Assembly (NCBI RefSeq): GCF_004208415.1
Contig: NZ_CP035758.1
Location: 2,976,001-3,040,000, forward strand
Reading direction: 5' to 3'
Length of the DNA: 64,000 nucleotides
Origin: Ktedonosporobacter rubrisoli
Lineage (GTDB): Bacteria > Chloroflexota > Ktedonobacteria > Ktedonobacterales > Ktedonobacteraceae
Shown: positions 27,101-35,476 of the stretch, in pieces
How the letters are laid out: each line of letters starts with the position of its first letter
Position numbering within the stretch: the stretch's first letter is position 1
Position numbers and translations under genes: made by a program
Notes under the pieces: model-generated
Databases searched by the model: none
Seen by the model: the letters and a program-made list of their open reading frames with translations, nothing else
Told to the model about the DNA's origin: nothing

Positions 27101-27320
27101 GAAAACTATTGTGACTCCAGCGCTTAACGAGCCGCTTTCTGCCCAGGAGCAGCGTGTGCTGCGCCTTCTCGTGGCGGGCTATTCGAATGCTGAGATTGCA
27201 CGCGAGCTTGTCGTTTCCGTAAATACGATCCGCACTCAGGTTCAGAGCATTTATCGCAAACTTGATGTACATGATCGAAAAGCCACTGGCGAGATAGCGC
27301 GCCACCTTCGACTTGTGTAA
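24105..27320 (+). CDS. LuxR family LAL regulator 2 with extra N-terminal module
   Basis: 1071 residues. The MalT-like core starts near residue 135: LRLPHLHSSLIVRERL, Walker A APAGFGKT (168-175), Walker B-like SGLLVLEDYHLI, then a long TPR region and the C-terminal LuxR domain LSAQEQRVLRLLVAGYSNAE with LVVSVNTIRTQVQSIYRKL. Residues 1-120 are not part of normal MalT proteins: a segment YWYAFRCQNRRTIKRYVGRT then ADLTLARLEEIATEI resembles the short basic beta module next to integrase or transposase DNA-binding domains. It may add DNA contacts or sense a partner. The gene has its own promoter. Targets are unknown; the hydrolase and ABC exporter genes follow on the same strand. Confidence 0.92.
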   Translation: MPKVISDAVIWSAKQNIYVQRSQGSLDLQPITGEQEQWFSWLAVRSAFAFQGQQGHLTLRKEARARKEEYWYAFRCQNRRTIKRYVGRTADLTLARLEEIATEIAAAFARAQKEAQEAVYEPQESSSGSLLLMPKLRLPHLHSSLIVRERLMQRLDAALEGKLTVLCAPAGFGKTILVRQWIASRSECNLLPSVAWVSLDASDNDPLRFWRYVLTACQGWYNRQDQHLLDLLSCSIQPSIAQSARKSLGLENVLTSFLNELSQQNISGLLVLEDYHLIAEARIHETLNFLLAHMPETLHIVLITRYEPPLSLVRLRANGDLHEISASDLRFSFEETTTFLQEFALSVETLQRLNTHLEGWAAGLRLLLLSLQRKTTQAQIEQLLASFSGTHRPVLDYFVTEVLEAQTERLQEFLLRTSVLARLSPALCAAVSGMQESAELLRQIERANLFLDALDDVGEWYRYHALFAQAMQHEARRRLGEREFQALLYMASTWFEQQGMLAEAIETALKMAEGGERAAALIEQFVSREHFYETPEYHTLRRWLEQIPDKWLKQSPLLCLNYAGALLFTQEEEPQDQKIYKQNEELLQRAEESWRASANFPRLGEVFALRAFYTFHRGKYDLAIEYAQQALSWLPEDAALWRGLTLSIVGINAFLRGHLNEARFVIEEVYRLWKTGGNPYTRQVGVLFLLSILCFEQGEMHLALRYCRKLEAIASSSDVSFMLQICQAQIYYEWNDLEVLQQLAQAGRPEGQVGDFPDEIIEILSESVLARIAQIRGETQQAVELVGNIVSRLRSFPEEAFLFSHEALCWLVQLSLLRGDLDTAQCWLNELVRLHKSVLHLPDREYLQAPEDPDALDQVRPPEVAPVQVGPLSVPVLQEQRALLMARMSLARGEFADALAILNYVLPNAKKNGRGRHTLQTKLLLAQVYAACSQLPQAYQFLIAALEQAYPQGMQRIFLDEGPALYSLMSQLLPQLEKRPLRDYLRRLLQTFAQTQAGQKTIVTPALNEPLSAQEQRVLRLLVAGYSNAEIARELVVSVNTIRTQVQSIYRKLDVHDRKATGEIARHLRLV

Positions 27321-27527
27321 TTCCCGCCTGAGCCTTGAATTCCTTGAATGAGCAACGCCTCCCAGGCTATGATCGTCTATCCTCATGCTTGCGAACCATA
27401 TAAATCATCCAGAAGATCACCACGCTAGATGATGCGCATTCATCCATTCCTCTTCTAAACTGATGGCACAGCTAAATTTGGTAGATAAACAAGCCTCCCG
27501 TCCCAGGGAAAGGATGAGCCTTAAATT

Positions 27528-29285
27528 ATGAGTATAGTGATTGAAGAAAATATCATGGTTCCTATGCGCGATGGTGTCAGGCTGGCCACCGATATCTATC
27601 GACCCGCAGGTGATGGACAATGGCCAGTCCTGTTGACGCGCGTGCCATATAACAAGGATATGCGCTTTCCTGTTCCCGGTTTAGAAGACAAGCGGCTTTT
27701 TCTGGAACTTAACCTTGACGCAGAGCGTGTAGTGGAGGCTGGCTATGTCATCGTTGCGCAGGATACGCGCGGAAGGTTTGCTTCTGAAGGGACGTTTGAG
27801 CCGTTTGTACGTGAGCGCGAAGATGGCACGGATACGATTGAGTGGGCCGCCAGGCAAGCATGGTCTAACGGCAAAGTAGGAATGTTTGGTGTCTCCTATC
27901 AGGGGCTGACCCAGTGGCAAGCGGCACGTGCCCAGTCGGCAGCCTTGCAGGCAATTGTGCCTTCGCAGTCTCCCGGCTGGCATCTCAACCCTTATCAAGG
28001 GGGCGCATTCTTGCTAGGGCTTACCCTTGAATGGGCAATGAACGTCAGCCTTGGCTGGGCCTGGAATGATGAAGGAGAGTTGGCAGTCAGGCAGGAACAG
28101 GCAGAGACGAAAGGGATAGAGCAGGCCAATAAGGATCTTCTTGCACCTTTCCAACGTCTTCCACTGCTAGACCAACCACGCTTATTGGAGCGAGCGCCAT
28201 ACTACTTTGAGTGGCTGGCACATCCCGCACATGATCCCTACTGGCAGAATCTGGTCTCTACGAAGTTTCTTGAGGATGTTACCGTGCCGGCTCTGACAAT
28301 CTCTGGCTGGTATGATCCCTTCCTGACAAAAGATCTTGACTATTACCAGGGCATGAAGCAGCGGGGAGGCAGTGCCCTGGCGCGCGCACAACAGCATCTG
28401 GTGATTGGACCCTGGTCCCATGGCAACTTTTGGCGCGGCTTCGGGTCCCGAAACTATGGCTCGGCCTCTTTTGCCAAAGACATGCTAACCGATTTGCACC
28501 TGCGTTGGTACGATCACTGGCTCAAAGGAATAGAGAATGGCCTTGAGCAAGAGAAGCCTGTACGCATCTTTGTCATGGGAGCTGATGTCTGGCGCGAGGA
28601 GGAGAGCTGGCCTTTGCCCGATACGCAGTATCGTCAGTTTTACCTGCACAGTACTGGACATGCCAATACGCTCTCAGGCAACGGCCTGCTTTCAACTGAG
28701 CAGCCCACTGAGGAAGCAGAGGATGTCTATTGTTACGACCCACATAACCCTGTTCTGACAGTGAGGGATGCCGCCAGTGAAGACGAAATAGACACTATGG
28801 GGCCATTTGATCAACGTGAAGTTGAGCGGCGCGAGGATGTGCTTTGTTATACGAGTGCGCCGCTTGCGCAACCTCTAGAAGTAACCGGACCAATTGAACT
28901 TGTCCTCTATGTATCCTCGTCGGTCCCCGATACCGATTTTACCGGCAAGCTCGTTGACATCCATCCCGATGGGCGGGCTGAGCTGCTCACTGATGGCATA
29001 CTGCGTGCTCGCTATCGCGATTCCTTCGCAGAAGCAAAGCTAATGGAACCATCTCAAGTCTATGAGCTGTATATTCATTTAGGCGCTACTTCTAATCTTT
29101 TCAAAGAGGGGCATTGCCTGCGCCTGGAGGTCTCCAGCAGCAACTTCCCGCGCTTTGAGCGCAATAGCAATACAGGAGGAAACATCCCAGCCGAGCGCGC
29201 AGAAGATCTCAGGCCTGCCCTTAATCGCATCTATCACACAAGCGAATATCCATCTCATCTGATCTTGCCTATCATCGAACGCTAA
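27528..29285 (+). CDS. CocE/NonD family hydrolase (X-Pro dipeptidyl-peptidase S15-like)
   Basis: 585 residues. The N-terminal alpha/beta hydrolase domain begins VPMRDGVRLATDIYRP, the family entry motif, and the nucleophile elbow is GVSYQG (Ser123). An acidic residue and histidine follow in SGWYDPFLTKD and GPWSHGNFW. The C-terminal jelly-roll (about 400-570) is marked by GPIELVLYVSSSVPDTDFTGKL. Such enzymes hydrolyse esters or acylated amides, including cocaine esterase and beta-lactam acylases. No signal peptide is seen. AAAGGATGAG precedes the ATG. It lies 62 bases upstream of the DrrAB-like ABC exporter on the same strand, so drug inactivation plus export is possible. Confidence 0.9.
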   Translation: MSIVIEENIMVPMRDGVRLATDIYRPAGDGQWPVLLTRVPYNKDMRFPVPGLEDKRLFLELNLDAERVVEAGYVIVAQDTRGRFASEGTFEPFVREREDGTDTIEWAARQAWSNGKVGMFGVSYQGLTQWQAARAQSAALQAIVPSQSPGWHLNPYQGGAFLLGLTLEWAMNVSLGWAWNDEGELAVRQEQAETKGIEQANKDLLAPFQRLPLLDQPRLLERAPYYFEWLAHPAHDPYWQNLVSTKFLEDVTVPALTISGWYDPFLTKDLDYYQGMKQRGGSALARAQQHLVIGPWSHGNFWRGFGSRNYGSASFAKDMLTDLHLRWYDHWLKGIENGLEQEKPVRIFVMGADVWREEESWPLPDTQYRQFYLHSTGHANTLSGNGLLSTEQPTEEAEDVYCYDPHNPVLTVRDAASEDEIDTMGPFDQREVERREDVLCYTSAPLAQPLEVTGPIELVLYVSSSVPDTDFTGKLVDIHPDGRAELLTDGILRARYRDSFAEAKLMEPSQVYELYIHLGATSNLFKEGHCLRLEVSSSNFPRFERNSNTGGNIPAERAEDLRPALNRIYHTSEYPSHLILPIIER

Positions 29286-29347
29286 CATAGAGAAAAGAAA
29301 ACAGCGGCTTGCCTATACGGTGGGCCGACACGAATTGGAGAAAATAG

Positions 29348-30328
29348 ATGCTTTCTCAAGCAGCACGCACCTTGCCCGGCACCAAGGCGCAACCTGATGT
29401 ACCCATTATTGCTGTCGAGAATCTGGTTAAGCGCTACAAAAAAGCCGAGAAGAACGCCGTCGATGGTATTTCTTTTACCGTACCAGCGGGCGCGTTCTAT
29501 GCTCTGCTTGGTCCGAACGGAGCCGGCAAGACTACAGCCATCTCAATGCTCACGACCACCCTTGCCCCCACTTCAGGAACCGTTAGCATCGCGGGCTACG
29601 ACCTGATGACTCAGGCGGATCTTGTGCGGCGCCAACTTGGCATCGTATTCCAGAAGCCCAGCCTGGATCTCAACCTCACGGCTGAAGAGAATGTACGCTT
29701 GCATGCAACGCTTTATGGGCTCTATCCCTACAGGCCGCTTTATCGCCTGATGCCTTCTGCTTATCGGGCCCAGGTTCATGCTCTGGCGGAATTGCTAGGA
29801 ATTGAGGAGAGCCTCTTTAAGCCAGTGAAGACTTTTTCGGGAGGTATGAAACGCAAACTGGAAATTGTGCGCAGCTTGCTTCACCGCCCGGCTGTCCTCT
29901 TCTTGGATGAGCCAACGACAGGACTTGACCCGGAGAGCCGGCGTAGTCTATGGGACTATCTACGCCAGGTACGAGCAGAAAGCGGCACAACCATCTTTCT
30001 TACCACGCACTACCTGGAAGAGGCAGAAGGGGCCGATGGCATTTGTATTCTCAATCATGGCCGAATCGTGAGTACAGGCACGCCGCAGCAAATCAAAGCA
30101 GCTCTGCTCCAACCTACACTACTTATCGATGCGCAAGATCGTGAGCAATTGCGCGCAGAATTACAGCAGAAAGGCTTGCCTTTCGAGGAAGGAGCCGGTT
30201 TCTCTATCACGATAGACAAGCAGGACATCCATCACTTGCTAAAATCGCTTGCCACACCATTGAGCTTGATACAGACTCAGGCCCCGACATTAGAGGATGT
30301 TTATATACAGATTATTAAGCAGGATTAG
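29348..30328 (+). CDS. ABC-2 exporter ATPase, DrrA/NodI type
   Basis: 326 residues. Walker A GPNGAGKT (55-62), the Q loop FQKPSLD, the signature FSGGMKRKLEI, Walker B VLFLDEPTTGLDP and the H-loop LTTHYLEEAE are all intact. The C-terminal extension (about 240-326) is typical of daunorubicin-resistance-type DrrA proteins. It powers the membrane partner encoded 25 bases downstream, exporting a drug, lipid or polysaccharide. The ribosome site TTGGAG precedes the ATG. Confidence 0.93.
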   Translation: MLSQAARTLPGTKAQPDVPIIAVENLVKRYKKAEKNAVDGISFTVPAGAFYALLGPNGAGKTTAISMLTTTLAPTSGTVSIAGYDLMTQADLVRRQLGIVFQKPSLDLNLTAEENVRLHATLYGLYPYRPLYRLMPSAYRAQVHALAELLGIEESLFKPVKTFSGGMKRKLEIVRSLLHRPAVLFLDEPTTGLDPESRRSLWDYLRQVRAESGTTIFLTTHYLEEAEGADGICILNHGRIVSTGTPQQIKAALLQPTLLIDAQDREQLRAELQQKGLPFEEGAGFSITIDKQDIHHLLKSLATPLSLIQTQAPTLEDVYIQIIKQD

Positions 30329-30353
30329 CGCGAAAAAATAAAAGGAGAAAGCT

Positions 30354-31184
30354 ATGAGCCTCTCGCAAGCCTTCCCTCATACACAGGAGAAAGGCCGGAT
30401 GAATATCACCTGGAATGCGATTCTTACGATTGCCGGGCGCGATGTCATGCGCTTTGTGCGCGATCCTATACGTCTGGCTTTTGCGATAATTTTCCCGATT
30501 GTCCTTGTTGTAGGCTTGGTAGAGACCTTACAAAGCGGCTTTGGCCATGCTGTCAAATTTAATCTGGTGACCTTTAGCATCGTTGGGATGCTGGCGATGA
30601 CGCTGTTCCAGACAACCATGATGGGCCTTACATCTATGATAGAGGATCGGGAGAACGATTTTACCCAGGAGTTGTTTATAGCGCCCATTTCACGTTACGC
30701 TATTGTCTTTGGAAAGATCTTTGGAGAAGCGCTGGTGGCCTTTGGACAAGGGATTATACTCTTGCTCATGAGTGTCTTGCTCTTTGGGGTCTCGTTGTCC
30801 CTATCGGCTCTTCTGTTGCTCATCCTGGCTTCGCTTGTCGTTTGTCTGTTCGGAGGGGCATTTGGAGTGCTGGTCGTCTCGGTCTTTAATACTCAGCGTG
30901 CAGCAAACCAGATCATGCCATTTATCATCTTTCCCCAATTTTTCCTGGCTGGTGTTTTTATGCCGGTGAATAATTTACCCTGGTACCTGGATGTCATCTC
31001 GAAAATTACGCCAATGCTCTATACCGTAGATCTGATCCGAGGCATCGTCTATGCCGGGACTCCGCAGTATCACGAGGTGGTGCTGTTCCATCCGCTCATC
31101 AACCTGGTGGTAATTGCTGTCCTGTTTCTCATTTTTCTCATCGGCGGAACTATGCTCTTTGTGCGCAGCGAGCGGAATCGCTAG
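30354..31184 (+). CDS. ABC-2 exporter permease, DrrB type
   Basis: 276 residues. An ABC-2 membrane protein with six hydrophobic segments: one near 48 (LAFAIIFPIVLVVGLVETL), then FSIVGMLAMTLFQTTMMGL, the loop MIEDRENDFTQELFIAPISR typical of this family, and the final segment LVVIAVLFLIFLIGGTMLFV. It pairs with the upstream ATPase to form an exporter. AAAGGAGA precedes the ATG at 30354; a second ATG at 30399 is possible but lacks such a site. A strong terminator follows. Confidence 0.92.
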   Translation: MSLSQAFPHTQEKGRMNITWNAILTIAGRDVMRFVRDPIRLAFAIIFPIVLVVGLVETLQSGFGHAVKFNLVTFSIVGMLAMTLFQTTMMGLTSMIEDRENDFTQELFIAPISRYAIVFGKIFGEALVAFGQGIILLLMSVLLFGVSLSLSALLLLILASLVVCLFGGAFGVLVVSVFNTQRAANQIMPFIIFPQFFLAGVFMPVNNLPWYLDVISKITPMLYTVDLIRGIVYAGTPQYHEVVLFHPLINLVVIAVLFLIFLIGGTMLFVRSERNR

Positions 31185-31239
31185 GATCGACAGGGTGGTC
31201 GTGAGCCTGGCAGGAGAGAATAGGACAAACAAGTCGAAA

Positions 31240-31263
31240 AGCTCTTCTATATTTAGAAGAGCT
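31240..31263 (+). terminator. Terminator after the ABC exporter
   Basis: AGCTCTTCTA and TAGAAGAGCT form a perfect 10-bp stem with loop TATT. It is followed by a pyrimidine-rich CTCTCTTTC, 55 bases after the stop codon. Confidence 0.8.
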
Positions 31264-31270
31264 CTCTCTT

Positions 31271-31369
31271 TCATCTCTAGAGCTACGTCCGGCTCTGCTT
31301 ATTGCCGGCGCAGGGCTGGCGCATGGCTTTGTGTGGATCTTGCTCTCGCCGCTGCGCAAGCTACGCTAA
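31271..31369 (+). pseudogene. Possible remnant of a membrane transporter C-terminus
   Basis: One frame without a usable start reads ELRPALLIAGAGLAHGFVW and ends LLSPLRKLR before a TAA. The run is hydrophobic and contains a glycine-rich AGAGLAHGF stretch, as in MFS transporter helices. It may be the end of a deleted transporter gene, or chance. Confidence 0.25.
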
Positions 31370-31422
31370 GAATGCCCTGAAGTTGGCGAAGCTTGCAGCT
31401 CTCTAAAGTAGATCATCGAGCG

Positions 31423-31450
31423 AGAGGCCCCAAAGTGACTTCGGGGCTCT
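31423..31450 (-). terminator. Hairpin after the aminotransferase gene
   Basis: AGAGGCCCC (31423-31431) pairs with GGGGCTCT (31443-31450) with one bulged G, about 95 bases after the minus-strand stop. It lacks a T run. Confidence 0.4.
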
Positions 31451-31545
31451 TAGCCTGTTGAAGTTCTTTAGGTCTACCTCGTCTTTGTTCTGCTTTGGGA
31501 GCAGAAGCCCTTGCTATCATGCAAAATAGATCTGCAGCTCGAACT

Positions 31546-32706
31546 TTAGCTGATGGTAGGGAACGTACTGGCGATACGGTCTCTCAAGGTAGCCAACCGT
31601 GCTACCGGTTCATTGCTGAATACCAGGCGTACGAACTGATCGCTATTGCTTTCGCCCCAGGCGCGCATAGGAGTGGCCGCAATTTTACCTTGTTCAAGGA
31701 GCAACCTGGAGGCAGTGAATGAATCGTATCCTAGAGAACCTACATCAAGGAGCAGAGACCATCCGCCTGCAGCTGCATAGACTGGTACTCCTTGTAATTG
31801 CTCGCAAACTGTATCTCGGCGGCGCTGCCATTCTGCAACACTCGATAGTAGGTCCTCAACTGGCGATTGTAGCGCGGCTAGCGCACCACTCTGTGCGATC
31901 CCTGTAGGCGTAACCACATTATAGATATGGACGCGGGCTATATCGCTCATGATCTCTGCTGGACCCACAACCCAGCCAACGCGCCAGCCAATCATGCGAT
32001 ATTCTTTAGAGACAGAACCAACTGTAATTGTTCTGGAGGCCATTTTTGCCAGTGAGGCAGGATGGAGATACTGACGATTATCGAAGAGGATACGTTCCAT
32101 CGCCGCATTATAGATCAGCCAGGCATCTTGAGATTGACAAATTTCGGCGATGGCTTCCCATTCTTCCCTGTTAAGAACTGCTCCCGAGGGCATAGAGGGA
32201 TTCATAATAAATAGCACACGGGTTCGTGGACTGACGGCTGCGCGTAAAGCCTGCAAGTCGAGCCGCCATTCATGCCCATTCCAGCGCAAGGGAACGAAGC
32301 GAGGTATGGCTCCAGCTAGACGAACGCGGTTAATCATGCCAGCATAGGTAGGATCGGTGACGATGACCTCATCTCCGGGGTCAGTTGTGGCTAATAGAGC
32401 ATCAAATAGGCCTTCAGTACCCCCACAAGTAATAATGACCTCGTTTTTGGGATCATATGTATGTCCTGTCTGTTGAGAAACGTGGTGAGCAACGGCTGAA
32501 CACAGGGCATAATTGCCTGTGAAAGGGAGGTAGCTGTTGTTCTCATCGCGCCCGATAGCTTCGCGGGTTATCTTTTCGACAGTAGGAGGAGGCAAAAGAT
32601 CGGTATCGAGGTTTTCTAAGCGCAGAATTTCGGGATCGTTTTCTGCGGCCGCTGCAACTGTATCGATGGCGAAACCAGGTATCCCGGTAAGTCTCTTAAC
32701 GCTCAT
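31546..32706 (-). CDS. PLP-dependent aminotransferase, class I/II
   Basis: 386 residues. A fold type I aminotransferase. The pyridoxal phosphate lysine is Lys234 in GSVSKEYRMIGWRVGW; substrate and cofactor residues appear in YLPFTGNYALCSAV, CGGTEGLFDALLA and VTDPTYAGMINRV. The NPSMPSGAVLNREEWEAI region replaces the usual NPxNPTG, with Ser for Asn. It resembles aspartate/aromatic aminotransferase-like enzymes. AAAGGAG precedes the ATG, and a perfect TATAAT lies on the minus strand at 32758-32763 upstream. It lies next to an M20 dipeptidase and oligopeptide-binding proteins on the same strand, consistent with amino acid catabolism after peptide uptake. Confidence 0.9.
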   Translation of the reverse strand: MSVKRLTGIPGFAIDTVAAAAENDPEILRLENLDTDLLPPPTVEKITREAIGRDENNSYLPFTGNYALCSAVAHHVSQQTGHTYDPKNEVIITCGGTEGLFDALLATTDPGDEVIVTDPTYAGMINRVRLAGAIPRFVPLRWNGHEWRLDLQALRAAVSPRTRVLFIMNPSMPSGAVLNREEWEAIAEICQSQDAWLIYNAAMERILFDNRQYLHPASLAKMASRTITVGSVSKEYRMIGWRVGWVVGPAEIMSDIARVHIYNVVTPTGIAQSGALAALQSPVEDLLSSVAEWQRRRDTVCEQLQGVPVYAAAGGWSLLLDVGSLGYDSFTASRLLLEQGKIAATPMRAWGESNSDQFVRLVFSNEPVARLATLRDRIASTFPTIS

Positions 32707-32900
32707 GAGCGACTCCTTTGAGGGAAGCTGTTCTTTGCCCTTGTTACTATGTCCTTGATTATAGCTTATTTGTATGGTGCCACATATTCAGCAAGAGATA
32801 GGTAAGATACGCTAATCACTACGCTACCTCTTGCGATAGTACTCGATCCTTTAAGGGTATTTGGCGCTAGCGAGACCCTCAAATGGGTGAGTTTCCTCTA

Positions 32901-34247
32901 TTATTTTTTGCCCAGCTTATGGGGAAAATCTAGTAGGAAAAGGGCCTCAGTAAGCGCCATGTTTTCGAGCTCATTAAGGTCAACGCTTTCGTCGGCGGCA
33001 TGCATGTTTGTCTGCGGCTCCTCCGCGCCCCAGATAATAATCTCGGCCTGTGGAAGCGTGTTGGCAAAGACATTGATCAGTGGAATAGAGCCACCACTAC
33101 CAATATAGGTCACTTCTTTGCCAAAGGCTGACTGTAAGGCCTGAGAGGCAGCCTTATATGCTGGCCCGGAAGTTTGTGCGGCAAAACCTTCACCAGGACC
33201 TTCATCCTTGATCTCAACGTGAGCCTTCCAGGGAACAATCGAGAGGAGATACTTTTTGAGCAGTTCCAGGGCCTCCTCAGGCGATTGCTCGGGTGGGACG
33301 CGCAAGCTAATTTTCGCTCTTGCCGTATCGTAGAGGGCGTTGCGCGCATCCTTAACCGTACTGGCATCAATGCCAATAACGCTAATCGAGGGCTTTGTCC
33401 ACAGGCGGGAGGAAATGCTACCCGTACCGATGAGCTCTACCCCCTCAAGAATGCCTGCATCGGAACGAAGCTGGCCCTCATCTACCTTGTGACCGCTCCA
33501 CTCGCTAGCTTTAAGTCCGGGAACCGCGACATCACCATTTTCGTCAAGCAATTTGGCAAGCATAAGGATCAAGGCCATGAGGGCATCCGGAGTAGGACCA
33601 CCGAATAAGCCGCTATGCACCTGCCCTTTAAGCGTGCTGACCTCTATGGTAAGAGCCGTGGCGCCTCGCAGCGTGGTAGTAAGTGTAGGTTCACCCAGTT
33701 TCCAGTTGCCAGAATCCGCCACGATGATCGCATCGGCCTGAAAGAGCTCTGGATGTTGGGGCACATATGCTTCCAGGCTGCCTGCACCTGTTTCCTCTTC
33801 TCCCTCGATAATGACTTTAATGCCCACCGGTAACTTATCTCGGAGAGCGTGGAGGGCGGCAAGATGCAGTACGATCCCTGACTTATCGTCAGCCGCTCCA
33901 CGGCCATAGAGCCGCCCGTTTTTCAGGGTGGGTTTAAAGGGATCACTGGACCAACCTTCGCCGGCCGGCTGTACATCGTAGTGAGCATAGAGTAGGATGG
34001 TTGGCGCACCTGCAGGGGCGGGGATGTGACCGTAAACGGCCGGATATCCGCCGGGAAGGTCGAGCAGTCGAACATCCTGCAGCCCAACGGTGGCGAGCAA
34101 ATCCCTGGTGAGCCTGGCTGCCTCCAGCACTGGTTCGCTGGGATAACCGGGAAACGCAACAGAGGGAATACTGGCAAGCCGTTCGAGATAAGAAGGCTGC
34201 TGTGTCAAAAATGTATGAATAGCAGCCTGAATTTCACTGGGATTCAT
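32901..34247 (-). CDS. M20 family metallodipeptidase
   Basis: 448 residues. A two-zinc cytosolic dipeptidase of the PepV/CNDP-like M20 group. Metal-binding and catalytic residues are visible: His89 and Asp91 in LLYAHYDVQP, Asp120 in GRGAADDKSG, the catalytic Glu150/151 in EGEEETG, and Asp178 in IIVADSGNW. The lid/dimerisation domain spans about 200-360. The end GSGGSIPLINVF and HAADESVDLNELENM are usual for this group. It should cleave dipeptides to amino acids. Its place beside binding proteins and an aminotransferase fits peptide use. Confidence 0.92.
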   Translation of the reverse strand: MNPSEIQAAIHTFLTQQPSYLERLASIPSVAFPGYPSEPVLEAARLTRDLLATVGLQDVRLLDLPGGYPAVYGHIPAPAGAPTILLYAHYDVQPAGEGWSSDPFKPTLKNGRLYGRGAADDKSGIVLHLAALHALRDKLPVGIKVIIEGEEETGAGSLEAYVPQHPELFQADAIIVADSGNWKLGEPTLTTTLRGATALTIEVSTLKGQVHSGLFGGPTPDALMALILMLAKLLDENGDVAVPGLKASEWSGHKVDEGQLRSDAGILEGVELIGTGSISSRLWTKPSISVIGIDASTVKDARNALYDTARAKISLRVPPEQSPEEALELLKKYLLSIVPWKAHVEIKDEGPGEGFAAQTSGPAYKAASQALQSAFGKEVTYIGSGGSIPLINVFANTLPQAEIIIWGAEEPQTNMHAADESVDLNELENMALTEALFLLDFPHKLGKK

Positions 34248-34845
34248 ATCTGTTCCTTCTTTTGCTATTGCATGAAATAGCTTCTAGAGATTTTTTATAT
34301 GCTGACTCACTTCGTCTCTGCTGATCTCTGAAAGCACACGCCCGGGACGAAGCAGGTCTGGAGATCCCCATGCTTTCAGCAGAGCGTTGCGGTCGCTGTT
34401 CTACCGTGGCTTCCAGGACCTGTGTACTATTCACCTATTTCTCGTTCTCGGCACGTCTGGGCAGTTCATTTTCTCTACTGAGTCATTGAGGAGCAAGCGC
34501 TCATTTTCCCAGGCACCGCCTGGACTCCTGTCGTTAGTTGCCCTCCTGAAATAAACGCTCTCACTAGTATATCACTTCTTTCCCTGCTCCGTGGCAGCCT
34601 CACCGGATTATTAGCTGATTGCATCGATTCAGATTTCCACAGTTCCGACCAGGGGAGACTCTCCGAAACCCGAGTAAGCTCAACATTCTAGCTCTTTTCC
34701 AAAATAGTTTGTGTGGCGCATGTTTAGAGGTTCATATGATTGCGTATCTGAGTATGAGGGTATTTGAGGGGTTGCGTATCGGCAAAACTTTGCGTTTTTG
34801 CCGATACAACTAAAATGCTTGCAAAGGAAGCAAGCGCCCTATTGA
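34248..34845. other. Non-coding stretch before the lanthipeptide gene 3' end
   Basis: These 598 bases contain no supported gene. The notable element is the long hairpin at 34776-34807. A 64-codon plus-strand frame (34619-34813) has no ribosome site and runs into this hairpin, so it is not called. Confidence 0.45.
34776..34807 (-). terminator. Terminator-like hairpin after the lanthipeptide precursor
   Basis: GTATCGGCAAAA (34776-34787) and TTTTGCCGATAC (34796-34807) form a perfect 12-bp stem with an 8-base loop, 38 bases after the minus-strand stop. GTT/AAC flanks extend it. It marks the small gene as a separate transcription unit. Confidence 0.7.
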
Positions 34846-35049
34846 CTAACAGCTACAGGCGCTGCCGTAACAGCTATGTAAGCATGTCAGAGGCGTGAAT
34901 ATAAATTGAGGCTGCTGTTGCTTGCCTTCCGCAGAGGGAGAGGTGGTAATTTTGATATCTAAATCAAAATCATCATTAGTGAGCGCACTGCCTGTTCGCA
35001 CCGGGACAGCATCAATCAAAGCTAAGTTCTGCATCAAAGAATCTTGCAT
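34846..35049 (-). CDS. Class I lanthipeptide precursor peptide (orphan)
   Basis: 67 residues. The leader carries DDFDLDIKI (residues 26-34), the FxLD box by which LanB dehydratases recognise class I leaders; subtilin has DDFDLD at the same place. The leader would end at PQ (47-48), as in subtilin TPQ. The predicted core, residues 49-67, is FIFTPLTCLHSCYGSACSC: two Thr and three Ser that could be dehydrated, and four Cys for lanthionine rings. AAGGAGGAACTATC precedes the ATG, a strong ribosome site. A hairpin follows the stop. No LanB, LanC, LanP or dedicated exporter gene is in view, so maturation must be encoded elsewhere or the gene is an orphan. It lies downstream of two oligopeptide-binding lipoprotein genes on the same strand. 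Confidence 0.82.
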   Translation of the reverse strand: MQDSLMQNLALIDAVPVRTGSALTNDDFDLDIKITTSPSAEGKQQQPQFIFTPLTCLHSCYGSACSC

Positions 35050-35476
35050 GATAGTTCCTCCTTGAACTCATAATCTTACCTGCTTCCGGGAAAAGTGACA
35101 GCATATTGTGCAGCGAGAAGACTGCTTTTCATTGGATAGTCATCAGGCACCCGTTTCCCTGGAAGTTTGCCGCACTCAAAGGCAAAATGCCGCACCCGAT
35201 GCTCGACGCCAGCACGCTAGTAATTTTTGTGCCGCTATGCCCTTGAGCCTAATTCGAGTATAATCAGAGTTTTGGCAAAAATAAATATCTCAGTTATAAA
35301 GATATAAATCCGATACAGAAATATTTTGTAATGTAGGATCGGCAACGGTGAACAGAAAAACGTGCCGCGCGGACAAGCTATTCCTGGATTGATGACCAGC
35401 CTGCTTGAGTTTGCCCGCGCGGCATTGCTCATGATGGTGCCTTGTGCTGAAGACAATTGCCCTCAGCAACAAGCGG
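35050..35476. other. Region upstream of the lanthipeptide gene
   Basis: These 427 bases hold the lanthipeptide ribosome site and probable promoter (weak TGTCAC and TAAGAT boxes on the minus strand), plus the terminator of the preceding binding-protein gene at 35363-35424. No other gene is supported. Confidence 0.45.
35363..35424 (-). terminator. Long terminator of binding-protein gene copy 1
   Basis: TGCCGCGCG (35363-35371) and CGCGCGGCA (35416-35424) form a perfect 9-bp stem, with inner AAGC/GCTT and TGG/CCA pairings. On the minus strand it is followed by CGTTTTTC, an intrinsic terminator tail. The same structure recurs at 37485-37548. Confidence 0.8.

Larger units (their letters stand above)
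31185..31545. other. Intergenic region between convergent units
   Basis: These 361 bases hold a strong terminator (31240-31263), a short gene-remnant-like frame (31271-31369) and a second hairpin (31423-31450). No intact gene is supported. Confidence 0.5.

Noticed and set aside
29348..31184. DrrAB-type exporter as the lanthipeptide exporter
   Set aside because: It lies 3.7 kb away on the opposite strand, with two unrelated genes between, and lacks the features of LanT or LanFEG.
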